In this document: piece by piece, positions 1 through 11,749 of the stretch
Numbering within the stretch: the first letter of the stretch is position 1
Layout: every line of letters starts with the position of its first letter
Program-made: the position numbers and the translations under genes
From: Rhyzopertha dominica
Lineage: Eukaryota; Arthropoda; Insecta; Coleoptera; Bostrichidae
Assembly (NCBI GenBank): GCA_025024175.1
Contig: QCXZ01000001.1
Location: 10,788,001-10,852,000, forward strand
Length of the DNA stretch: 64,000 nucleotides
Direction: 5' to 3'
The notes under the pieces: model-generated
Databases searched by the model: none
What the model saw: only the letters and a program-made list of their open reading frames with translations
Told to the model about the DNA's origin: nothing

Positions 1-94
1 TATGCCTCGAATATTTTATATATCTTGTTTTTTGCATTCTAATGAGGACAATAATGTTTTACTGAATGATTTTGCCAGTTTGAGCAATTAAAAG

Positions 95-3000
95 AGGTCA
101 CCAAAATTTCTTAACTAAAGTGGCCAAGAGAAGTTGCTGGAAATTATTTTCAGTTTCATAGAATCACCGCTAGAGGGCACTACAGTATTTTATTTATCTA
201 TTATCTATCATTTCAGTACCAAACATTTTGAAAAATTTCAAATAAAGAAGTGGGGGGAGGTGAATGTTGAAATATGAAATCGCTAATATTTTTGGCTTTG
301 CTTAACTGATTTAAACGTGCAAAGTATCATTTACAAGAGCTTTTACACTTCTATAAATTGCAATCTTACATGCTAGCAAGTAGTTTGTGCAGTGACTGCC
401 GGGAGGTGCTTTCGGATTGTTTAAATAATGATATTTTCTGAATTTTTAAATACATGAGACTGTTTTGTAATTAAAAGGAAAATTAAATTCAGATAAAACT
501 AGTGAAAACTGCATTTTGATATGTTTTGGTCTTCGAAAATATTAAAGGTGGAATAAAAAAAATTACTATTTTTAAAATAATTTTTTTAAGAATTGAAATA
601 GGCTTAGTAAATAATTGTTTCATTTCTTATTGTTAAAGATAGTAAATTTGTAACCAAAACTATAAAAACTAATATTACTGAAATTATTTATTTTCATATG
701 ACAGAAAAATAGAGAATAAGACAATAAATACATAAAAATACATTTAAGAAATTACAAAATTTTGAAGATGCACAACCGTTTTCGATTTTGGCAACAACTT
801 CTTTTTATGAGGCCACCTTTGAAAACCTGAAAATGGACACTCCTCCACAAGATGCCGCAGTCTTCTCAACTTGGCCACGGCCATGAGAAAAGAGGTCCAA
901 AGCCGATAGAGTGTAAGTTTCTTTCCAAATTTATTTGTCCTTTAAATGGCAAAGTGTCAAATTTTGATCAATTACCAAAAATTTAGCAGAGCTCAGCAAA
1001 CCAACTAAACTCTATGATGACCGAGAGGATCTTGAAGATCGGTCGTCCAAAATAGTAAAGATTTGGCTACCGACAACAGTCATTTTTTTGCAGTCTGTGC
1101 TTAGAAACATTTAAATCAAAGGTACACTGACAAATGTAAACATAGTTAAAGCCTTTTTTCATGCACAGCCGGATCACCTAACTTATCGTGAATAGAAGTA
1201 CAGACAGGTATGAACAATATGAAAAATCAAATTGGAAAAGAAATTAGGTTATTCAATAACATTTACAATTGAAAGTACGACACTAGTTGTTTAAGATTGA
1301 CGTTATGTATAGAAAATAGTGGTCGACAATTTGAGCATTTAAGAAATGAATACAATGGTTTGTTGTGTTACCGGGTTACACATTTTACAGTTTCAGCTAC
1401 TAAAATGCAATCTTGCTATTAATAATTAATATGTTATTTTAACAGCTAAAATTGTTGTTCCAGGCCTATTTTAATTCCCAATAAAAGTATTAAAGCTAAT
1501 AGAATAATTTTTTCATGTAGGTAAAGAAAATTTTGTTTAACATTTGCTATTTTCGAACATAAAAAAAAATTTGCAGAATCACCATGGGAGGGGGCTACCG
1601 TATCGTCACTTTATGAAAATTATATTTGTGCCATTCTTCCTGTTATAAGGTGCGCAGTAATTAATATTATAGGGTCCTCTAAACTAAACAAAAAATTTTT
1701 TTTGACAATTTTAAATAATTGGTGGTGGGGCGGCTGAGTGTTGAAATAGGAAATTGATCCTATCTCTTGCTTGCTTGCGACCTTTATTGTTTTAGATTCA
1801 CAAATCAGCCCGGCAGATGGCGCTGCAGTCGGTATCTAGGTTATTTTCTCCTGAACGGCTAGACCAATTTAAATGAATTTTTTTGTGTGTTTGGGTGGCG
1901 CTCTGCATGGTTTCATTCACAAATAAGCCCCCCAGCAGATGGCGCTGCGGTCTGTATCTAGATTATTTATCTATACTGCAACTAAACGGCTGGACAGATT
2001 TGAATGAATTCTTTTGTGTCCGTTTGGGTGGTGCCCTGGATGGTTTAGATTCACAAATCAGCCCGGCAGATGGCGCTGCACTCAGTATCTAGGTTATTTA
2101 TCTATATCCTCCTAAACGGCTGGATCGATTTGAATGCATTGTTTTGTATGCATTTGGGTGGCGCCCTGGATGGTTTAGATTCACAACTCAGCCCGGCAGA
2201 TGGCACTGCAGTCGGTATCTAGGTTATTTATCTATACTGCAACTAAACGGCTGGATCGACTTGAATGAATTTCTGTGTATGCATTCATTCATTCATTTTA
2301 ATATCCTAATCGCTTGGAATAACATGCAGGACAACGTCTGCCAGGTCCGCTAGTATTTTTATAAAATGTAATGTTAAATGCTGACCGCCAGGAGCCCTTT
2401 TCTGAATGTCCCACCCAAATATTATAGATGTTTTTTCAGAATTTTTAAATACAATGATATGAGGCTTTTTACATAATTAAAAGGGAAATTAAATACAGAT
2501 TAAACTGGTGGAATCCCCATTTTGATATGTTTTTGGTGATCGATGATATTAAAGGTTAAATAGAATAAAATTGTTAGAAATTGGTTTAGGCTAGGTATAT
2601 CAACTGTTTACTTTCTTATTATTAAAAATAGTAAAATAATGTATTTTTTTGTGACTGTTGTACCCAAAAATCGTTATTTAAAAAAATTTTAAGTAATGAA
2701 GGGACTTTACTTAATTAAAATGAAAATTGAATGCAGATTAAACATGTGAAACCTGATTTATATGTTTTTTTGTGTTCGGAAATACCAAAGGTTAAACAAA
2801 ATTTTCTTTACCAACATGAAAAAATTATTCCATTAGGTTTAATACTTTTCTTGCGAATTAAAGTAGGCCTGGAACAACAATTTTAGCTGTTAAAATAATA
2901 TATATTAATTATTAGTACGAAGGTAGGTATCAGTTGCATTTTAGTAGCTGAAACTGTAAAATGTGTAACGGAGCAAACAATAAACACCTGGTAACACAAA

Positions 3001-3965
3001 GTATTGTATTCATTTCTCAAATGCTCAAATTGTCTGCTACCATTTTCTATACATAAGCAAGGTCAATCTTAAACAACTAGTGCCATACTTTCAATTTCTG
3101 TAAACATTATTGAAGTACCCAATTTCATTTCCAATGCGATTTTTCATATCGTCCATACCTCTCTGTACTTCTATACGCGATAAGTTCGGTGATCGGGCTG
3201 GGCATGAAAAAAGGCTTCCACTTTCTTTACATTTGTCAGTATACCTTTGATTTAGTTGGTTGCAATGCAGACAGCATAGCATAGACATGCATTTTCTTTG
3301 ATTTAGATATTCCTAAACAAAGACTGCAAAATGGATCGGACAACCATGGTGTGGAAAATACATATGTTGCCTAGTTTTCTGGTCTGTATCCTCCAGTAAA
3401 AGTGGATGTTCATTCATTAAACATTCTAAATATTGTTTTTTTGAAACCGGTATCCTCTATTTGTTTCAGTAATATTAATTTTTATAGTTTTGGTTACATA
3501 TTTTACTATCATTAACAATAAGTTCTGAAACTACTATTTACTAAACCTACTTTTATTTCTAAAAATTTTATTCTATAACTAATAGTTTTATCTATTCAAC
3601 CTCTAATATTTTCAAACACCAAAACGTATCAAAATGCGGTTTTCACCAGTTTTATCTGCATTTAATTTTCCTTTTAATTACACAAAAAGTCTCATGTATT
3701 TAACAATTAGGAAAAAATCGATATTTATGTAAAACATTCAGAAAGCACCCCCTTGGCAGTCAGTGTACAAACTGCTTGCTAACATGTAACATTGCAATTT
3801 ATAGAAATAAAATTTGAATTTTTTATTTAAAATTTTCCAAAAAACTGTTTGTCACAAAAATGATAGATGATAGGTAAATAAAATACTTTGGTGGTGATTC
3901 TATGAAATTGAAAATAATTTCCAGCAACTTTTCTTGTCCACTTTAGATAAGTTATCTTTTCCTCA
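95..3965. repeat. Large foldback (inverted repeat) with mariner-like relic in the arms
   Basis: The left arm (about 95-1530) reappears in reverse complement at about 2790-3965 with indels. Examples are the CAGCAACTT-type block near 130 and 3925, the AGTGACTGCC block near 395 and 3760, and the ACATGAAAAAATTATTCCATT block near 1510 and 2815. The right arm read on the minus strand (3091-3288) contains ARSPNL followed by a DDMKNR stretch, resembling the PPRSPDL...W..KDR motif near the third catalytic residue of Tc1/mariner transposases. The left arm carries a decayed mirror copy near 1110-1300. I infer two decayed transposon copies in inverted orientation around a tandem-repeat core. No intact transposase exists. 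Confidence 0.75.
1795..2290. repeat. Tandem repeat, about 120-bp unit, about four copies
   Basis: The unit begins near TTTAGATTCACAAATCAGCC, contains AGATGGCGCTGC and GGTATCTAGGTTATTT, and ends in AACGGCTGGA...TTTGAATGAATT...TTTGGGTGG. Copies start near 1795, 1915, 2043 and 2173 with moderate divergence. It occupies the loop of the foldback at 95-3965. The short plus-strand open frames here follow the repeat and are not coding by themselves. Confidence 0.85.
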
Positions 3966-4419
3966 AAGCTCTAGGACTACCCGTATATGAGATACAACCG
4001 GCCTCATTCTGTACATATTGCCCACTACAACATTCCCATATTGCATTCTTTGAAATTAGTGTGTCTTATATCCAAAATCATTGACTATGTCAGCAACTAC
4101 CATAGCCCACTTAAGTAGTAAGTCACACTTATTTTTTTCGGTAGTATGACATGCATTTTGCTTGCTTTGTTTGACTAAAACTTTTTTTGATAAACCATTT
4201 GCATAGAGTTTAAAGCCCAGAATAGATTTACATAATCAGCTGAATAACTTTTTTTCATATGTTCCAGTTCTTATGCTTTTTGTTCTTTGCTTGTATTAAT
4301 TCTCATTTCTTTTCATTATGTGAAATTTCTTAGTTTGCATGTTGCCTTATCTCAAAAGTTTTTCATTTCATTCTGTTAGGTGTAAATGTGAAGCTTAACA
4401 AATTAATTTATTTCTATAG

Positions 4420-7293
4420 GTTCAGTACAATGAAAGTCTGACACAACAACAAGCACGCTATAATATGGAGCTTTCCGCATTGCGTGAACAATTACATGAA
4501 GCAGAGACACATCGAGATCTGCTGGAGAGGGAGGTAGGGTATCTGTAATTTATTACCGTTTCTGCACCCTGTTTTCAGTTATTATTATTTAATATGTTTT
4601 GCATGCTCCTTATTTTATTTTTTGTTTATATTTATTAGGTTCAGTTTTTGAAAGAAAAACAAGAAAAAACTAGGTTAGAAAATATATCCGATAGTGAACA
4701 AGTGATGGAAGATTTAACTCGTAAACATGAACGTGAAANACAGATATTGGCCGAAGATAACAAAAGGCTCAATTCTGAAATAGTATTTGTAAGTTTTATT
4801 TTGTTATTTATTATTTAGTTTTTACGAAGCAAGAAAAACGGTTTTGCAAACCACAATTACTTTTCTTTCAGTTGACAGATTCTATGAATCGATTACAAAC
4901 TGAGAGGTCCAATTTGGAGACTGAATATGAACAGTTGCGAGGGAAGCAGGAAACTCTTCGTCAGTGGGAATCACAGCTTTCTGAAATAATTCAATGGGTT
5001 AGTGATGAAAAGGATGCCAGGGCTTATTTACAAGCCTTAGCAACAAAAATGACAGAGGAATTGGAATACCTTAAGCATGCAGGTACATGACTGTACTGTC
5101 TTTTGATCTCTTTAGAGTGTTGCATTGAAGTTGGACCAATTGTAATTCAAGTAATTTATAAAATCTTGAATAATGTTTAAAACTCTGGAGCATTTTCAGA
5201 TTGAAACCCTCATAATTTTAGAATGGATTGTCCAATTTCAATTTTCTAAACAAAAGCATGTAGAAAATTAAAGCAGTTTTTAACCACAGCTGCTACTTAA
5301 AATTTTTGAGTTATTTTGGATTTAAAAAAGTTTTTTTTTTAATAATCTAACCTAGATTTTGTGCAAACGTAACTTAACACATTCAAAAGTTAGAATGAGA
5401 GGGTATGACATAACATACACTGTATACATACTTACATATCAGGTACTACTTTTGTGTACAATTTTCAAGGAAATTCAAAAAAATGTAGAAATTCTCAGTA
5501 AAATTTTAAATTTGTTTTTATTTGTGTGCTAAATTTTGTAAATTGTATTAAAAGCCAATAAGAAACGGTATTTCTTCTGTAAATTTATGGAATTTTCTAC
5601 TTTTACTTTATCAAAGTGGCACCATATTGATTTCGTGAGTAAAACTGACTACGAAATACAAAAAGAATTGCGTGTGATATGTAATATAAATTTAAAAGCT
5701 ATATCTAAATGTGTAATTAAATAAGCATAGCTATATTTATTTTCTTAACTACTTTCAGACGTGACATTCATTAACTTTTTCAAGGAAAATTTAAGTTAGC
5801 CAATTTTTGAATTTAAGTTGAAAATATTGCTCTGTAGAAAACATTGAGCCTGAAAATGAAAATGCTTTCAATGCAGCTAACACAATATTGTATTCGATAC
5901 AAAATACTTAGCTTGGTAAAGACAATTTCATTTGACAAAACCAGCTGCCACTGAATTATCTTGTGAGAGTAGTCTAGTTCAGATCCAATTGTCAAAATGA
6001 CATTTACGTTTTTATTTCTTGTACTATACGATTAGTAATCAGGTTTTTGAGCATCTTTTCTCTCTACACATTTTTTCTAAGACAAACAGTCCTCGTGATA
6101 TTAGCAAAAATATGTAAATTTTAAAATTGTTTTTTTCCAAATAACTCAAAAATTATTCACTTAACAAAAAAATTACGAGTGCTTTCTGTTTTTTGGTTTT
6201 TTGGAAATATTTCGAAAATGTCAAAAGTTTTAATAAATTTTCTGACATTTTTTGTGAGAAATTTTATTTCCTATTTGATGGTATTTTCATTTTTTGAATA
6301 TATTAAATATATTCGGAGATATTTAGGAAAAACCGTTTTCTTTAAGTGACGCTTTTGTGCTATCTTCTAAACAGTTTGCTGCACCGAAAATTTATAAGAA
6401 CGAATAATACTCGCAGTTATACTACTAATCACATACTAAAACGAAAAAAAATAAAAATTTGCAAAAGGAGTAGTTACCACCCAATTTTGCCCCCTTGCCG
6501 ATGCCCTACTTACCCCACAAACAATAGNTCACTTTAGATTATTATGTTTGCAAATTTCAAGTTCATATATTGTCTTTCGAAAGTTATTGTGTCTACAAAC
6601 AATACCACAGACACACAGACAAGAAATTTGTTTTGCTCAAATTTTGTTTTTTTGCGTTTTTGATCATTTTTTAAAGCGAACGAGCAAATAAAAATTTTTG
6701 AAATTTTTTTCCGCGATATGTGGATGTGGAAGTAATTAACTTGCAACACACTTTATTTAATTATATTTGATTAATAGTTAACTAACAATGTTTTTATTTT
6801 GACTTTAATACAAGTATTAGCAAAACTGGACACTTATTTCTGAATGGAGGTAATAACTTAAAAAAAAATGATTGAACATTGCCATGTAAAAGCATTTTAT
6901 TGTTTAATGAATATCTGCAAAAGCTAACCAACTTATACTGAATCTGTTGGCAATTAGGTGTGAGCAATTCAGTGGGTAGTGGTGCAGATAAAAATTGGCG
7001 AAACAGACGGTCACAGAAGCTGGATAAAATGGAGTTGCTTAATCTGCAAAGTTCTCTTCAGTCAGAAATTCAGGCTAAGCAAACCATTAGTGAAGATCTT
7101 AGTAAAACAAGGGCAGAATTATTAGCTGCACAAAAGTAAGTATACCAAACAGATTTTCAAATGACATGCTAACATTTACGGTATAGGGAATTACATGATC
7201 AACGCCAGAGGTACGATGCTTTAGTAATGGACCTAAAGAGGAAAGAGAAACAAATGAAGGATCTTCAAAATAGACTAGATTCTGGAGAAGGAT
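4420..7293 (+). CDS. gek: MRCK-type kinase (Genghis Khan-like), coiled-coil exons (partial)
   Basis: Five exons in one continuous frame: 4420-4533, 4639-4788, 4872-5082, 6958-7135 and 7187-7293, each with AG/GT borders and matching phases. They encode heptad-rich Glu/Lys/Leu sequence typical of the long coiled coil between kinase and C1 domains in myotonic dystrophy kinase-related CDC42-binding kinases. The run EKDARAYLQALATKMTEELE (exon 3) followed by NWRNRRSQKLDKMEL (exon 4) closely matches the MRCK pattern as I recall it. MRCKs act downstream of Cdc42 and phosphorylate myosin light-chain regulators to control actomyosin. The 5' exons with the kinase domain lie before the window. One ambiguous base (4739) falls in exon 2. 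The first intron with a large insertion is 5083-6957. Confidence 0.88.
5950..6745. repeat. Dispersed repeat family A, copy 1
   Basis: This stretch aligns along its length with 18460-19370 and partly with 31595-31700. Shared blocks are AGACAAACNGT(T/C)CTCGTGATATTAGCAAAAAT, ACTAATCACATACTAAAA, and CCCTACTTACCCCA/CCCTACTCACCCCA. It sits in an MRCK intron and I see no protein. The coincident short open frames (6346-6537 plus, 6534-6749 minus) are chance frames inside the repeat. Confidence 0.8.
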
Positions 7294-8369
7294 GTAAGTT
7301 CCTTTTTGTGCATTATTTGGAATATATGCTGATGTACCACGAAAAAACCCATAATAGTCGTTTGAAGAATACTTCATCAGACCTCAAACTAGGGTTTTTT
7401 CGTGATTACAAACTGAAGTTTTGACAGCAGTATTTTTGCTATTTTATTTTTATCAAAACTTCAGCTTGGTAAAATAGTGCAATACAGCCTAAAACTACTG
7501 TCAAGTGAAACAAATTTTTACTTGATAAGCCTGCTTTGGCTGTCTTTCTTTTTCCATATTAGCACTCTCAGGCATCCTGTAATTATATGTGTATTTAGTT
7601 GGTTCATGGTTACGGCAACTACCGTTGGTCATCGGCATCACATCATGCTTCTGGGGCATACTGTTACTACTGTTGCGTTTGTNTGGCCAGTAAATAGTCT
7701 TAATGGTTTGACAGATTCTTACACATACACACTTCCGTAATTTTTTTACATATCATTTTTGTTTATTTTTTACACTGTGCCTTAGACTGTTAAACAGCAG
7801 TTATATTGTTTTGTTGATATGAATTATAATGTGGTTTATAAAATATTTTGATGATATTTTACATACTTTCTTGTTAAAATGTTGTTGTGTTTGGAGATTT
7901 TCAATAAATATATTATTAGATTAAATATGAGTAAAATTGAAATGTTTAAATCACACGCAACAAGTAGTAGAAGATCTACATTCATCAAGACCAATTCAGG
8001 GTTAGTTACTTCAGTTTTACTGTAAGCTATGGCCTGTCGATAATGCTGTGTTGCTTTTTGTCCCTTGTTTACATTTTTGCTTGGAGTGCTAATATTCTTA
8101 ATTTGTTGATTACCTAATGCCATTAATATTCATGTTTTGAGTGTTTCATTTCGTAACTAAAACACTCACCGACATATACTCCATTTCGCTTAAGAAAGCA
8201 TGGGAAATGTTATCTCATAAAGTTATCAAATAAAAAAAATGTTATAAAGTTTTTGCTAATAATAGTTTTGGTTTAACTTATATTTTGTGTGTTTTTAATT
8301 CATAAGGGTATGATTTGAGATGAGCTTGTGAGAAACATTTTTACCTGTTGACTGAAATCAGCTGTCAAT

Positions 8370-9170
8370 ACGATATATTAGTGTGACGTAGATGTTGGCC
8401 ATTTTGCTGCGGTACTTTAAGATCCTGGATTAAAACAAACCGAGTGGCCTTAACATACACTAAATACCTGTGTAGAGCATTACAATTTAAGTTGTACCAG
8501 AAAATGGTAACGTGTTAGGTCCCTGGATGTTCTCACTATATTGAGAGAGAAACTTGTAATCTTTACAGCACTTCTTTTAGGTTGTTTTTCAACAGTAGAT
8601 TGCAACTAAATGTAATTTTGGTTTGTAATACTTAATGAATAATACGAAGAATTGTAAACCGCTCAAACTTACACAGTAACACTCAATGTTCAGAGCAAAA
8701 TTATAGTTTAAAACAATAGTTTTAAGTGTTACTGTGTATGTTTGAGTGGTTTACATGCTGTCGTATTATTATTAAGTAAATAATTAAGTATTATTGTTGA
8801 AAGGCAATCTAAAATAAGTGCTGCATAGTTTATATGTTTCTCTCTCATTATAATGATAACATCCAGGGACCCAGCACATTACTGTTTTCTGGTACAGCAC
8901 TTATTGTAGGTTAAGCTTTTCAACAATACATTGTAACTAAATGTAATTTTGGTTTTTAATACTTGTTAAGTAAAGCGAAGGAGTGTAAGCTACTCAAACA
9001 TACGCAGTAACACTTCTAAATATTCTTTTAAAGCTAGAAAATTGCACTTAACACTGAGCTCCGTTATGCACATTACAGCAACTAGATTTGTTTTTATCTA
9101 GGACTTTGATGTACCATAGAAAAATGGCTGTTACCTACATCAGCACTAATATAGCATTTTGTTACTTCTG
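8370..9170. repeat. Foldback element with three related arms
   Basis: The outer ends pair: ATATTAGTGTGACGTAGATG at about 8377 against the reverse complement of CTACATCAGCACTAATATAG near 9138. Inside, 8497-8690 is inverted at 8720-8905 (the ACCAGAAAATGGTAACGTGTT and CCCTGGATGTT blocks). The block TAACTAAATGTAATTTTGGTTT occurs directly at about 8607 and 8934. No transposase is visible, so it is probably a non-autonomous MITE or foldback. Confidence 0.75.
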
Positions 9171-9634
9171 TTAAAAATTTCTATAGCTAGAGAATCAACG
9201 CACGTGTGTGTGAACATAACTAAATTTAATTGGATATACAGATAATTTACTTAAAATTCATGATGTACTAAGATTCAGGAAAAAAATAAGGAAATGAACT
9301 AAAGAGATATCTATTCATTTATAAGAAATTTCAATTTATACCGCAAAACTATGATGTTCTTGCTTTTTATTCATATTTTGATTGTTGTTTGAGGTTTCTC
9401 ATTTTATAATTTGCATTTCACGTACCAACTTATTTGCAATTTTTTTCAAGGTGAAAAATACTAGATGAACTGAGTCTTTGGCATCATTTGTCAGTTTTGC
9501 CATTGGGTGGTGTCTTGCAAATATCATACATCACTACATATTATAAAACAGAGTCCTCTGCCTCGTGTTCGCCTGTTTGCAATAAACTCAAAAACTACTG
9601 AACGATTTTTCATGTGGTTTTCACCAATTTTTAC

Positions 9635-9708
9635 AAGTTTATTGCAAGCTGGACAAGATTAAAAGATTTACAAGTTTATTGCAAGCTGGACAAGATTAAA
9701 AGATTTAC
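9635..9708. repeat. Two-copy 37-bp tandem duplication
   Basis: A 37-bp unit starting TTTACAAGTTTATTGCAAGC and ending in AAGATTAAAAGA occurs twice back to back, with a truncated third start (TTTACAAGTTTA). It lies just upstream of the palindromic element at 9805. Confidence 0.8.
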
Positions 9709-10769
9709 AAGTTTAGTGCTATCAGTTCATTAATTCATTCAAGTGTTTGATGTTTGGATAGTCACTGAGGTGGATCTAAACAGATTTAAAAAAAAATTAT
9801 ATATACAGGGTCCGCCACCTAAAACTCCCCAGGGTCGTATTTTTTTTATTTTTTTAGGTACAACCTTAAATTATATGTCAAATTGTAGGTCTTTTTAAAC
9901 TCTTTAAGAATAGAATATTGGGTGTCCAAAATTTTTTTTTTGCAGATTATCATATTTTGCAAATAAAGTTATTTTTTGTAAATATTTTTTAACCTTACCC
10001 CGTATAATAAATATTGCTTTATAATTGGATGCCGGCTTTTATTTTCTTCAATTTGTGTCTTTACCATCTAAGCATAATTTTTACTCCTTCTTAGTGAAAA
10101 ACAAGAAAAACTAGTCGCTGCCATTTTTGTTAATAGGGTTGTTCAGAATTTTTTAAGTGTTACTTTAGTAACTTATACTGTACAAATTATGCCTACATAC
10201 CCATCGCTGCACACAAAACCCCAAAATTTGGAGTAATTTTTAAATAAATAAAGTACAAAGTACGTTCTACAGAGAGAGAGGCTAGGAAACGAAACCCTGC
10301 GATGAGGCTAGTGCGTAATGCAGAAAACCAAACTCATCACAGGGTTTCGTTTTCTAGCCTCTCTCTCTCTGTAGATCGAACTTTGTACTTTATTTATTTA
10401 AAAGTTACTCCATATTTTGGGGTTTTGTGTGCAGCGATGTGTATGTAGGCATAATTTGTACCGTAATAAGCTACTAAAATGATACTTAAAAAATTCTGAA
10501 CAACCATATTAACAAAAATGGCGGCGAATAGTTTTTCTTGTTTTTCACTAAGAAGGAGTAAAAATTACGCATACATGGTACAGACACAAATTGAAGAAAA
10601 TAAAAGCCATATAAAGCAATATTTATTATACGGAGTAAGGTTAAAAAATATTTACAATAATTAACTTTATTTGCAAAATATAATTAACAAAAAAAATTTT
10701 TGGACACCCAATATTCTATTTTTAAAGAGTTTAAAAAGACCTACAATTTCATATACCTTAAGGTTGTAC

Positions 10770-11615
10770 TGAAAAACATAGAAAAACTAATGCGGGAATA
10801 ATCAAGAAAAACTTACATTATCGCCGCCTTCATCCGTGGGTCATAACAATGCGGTCACTCCGGTGGACAGACAAGGCGGTTTCACATACGCGCGGGAGAT
10901 GCAAAAACAAAACATAAGTTACTCATCCGTTAAACTCAAACAGATACATTTAAGACTCANAGAGGGGTTTTCACCCCAGGGCCTCATCCTTGTCCTGTCT
11001 ATGGCTTCATCCCTGAGATTACATCATTAGCAATGGTGGTTATGAATACCTTATTAGTTTTCTCTCTTCAACAACTAGCTAGTGTCAACCTGAAATAGTA
11101 GAGGCTTCCCCGAACGCTCACCCTAAGGCCTATAGGGTCGCATTCCAATAGCCCGGATCGGGGGCACCTAACAAGGCTACCCTCTCCACCAGAACTATGT
11201 CATTCGAGATACCCTGCATTACCCCCCGGAATGCAAGTCCTCCACTCGAAGGAACCACAGCTGTCAACCGACGCACTCTGCGCTAGGGGTTTCAAACTGC
11301 CTGAGGCACATCATGGCCAAAGACCTTACTTTCTCTGCCTGAGGCACAACATGGCCAAAGACCTCGCTCTCACTGAGCCAAAATCAAGAATATTTCTCTG
11401 TCAAAAATGACACATCAATACTCATTGCCTACTTTTGCATCTCCTCGCGACTCTGATATTTCTCGCCAAAACAATTAATCGCATGCATACGCATTCGCTT
11501 CGATATTAGTATTTATCTTATTAACAGCGATTCTAAACATAGCAAGAAATTAATAAACGCACAAAAACACCTTTTATTTTAATAATAACGCAGATACAAA
11601 AATTGACATTTAACA
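10770..11615 (-). repeat. LTR, copy 1 (846 bp)
   Basis: It begins TGAAAAACATAGAAAAAC and ends ACATTTAACA. Apart from one ambiguous base near 10959 it reads the same as the copy at 16513-17358. The 64-residue open frames at 10836 and 16579 are identical by-products of the repeat and are not a gene. Confidence 0.92.
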
Positions 11616-11749
11616 TTCGGCCAACCTAACAAGGTCGTGTCCTCACGACATAATTATTCGGTATCCCTACTTGATTTGGATAAATTAGGCAATGGTACTT
11701 CATCTGAGCCACTGTCCTCATCGATGGTATCTGATGTAATAAATGGATT

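Noticed and set aside
9540..9640. Segment with CGCCTGTTTGCAATAAACTC, similar in feel to common arthropod repeats
   Set aside because: I recall similar wording from repeats but cannot place an element boundary or class.
10836..11030. 64-codon frame also present at 16579-16773
   Set aside because: The identical frame appears because both lie in the LTR. It has no coding features.
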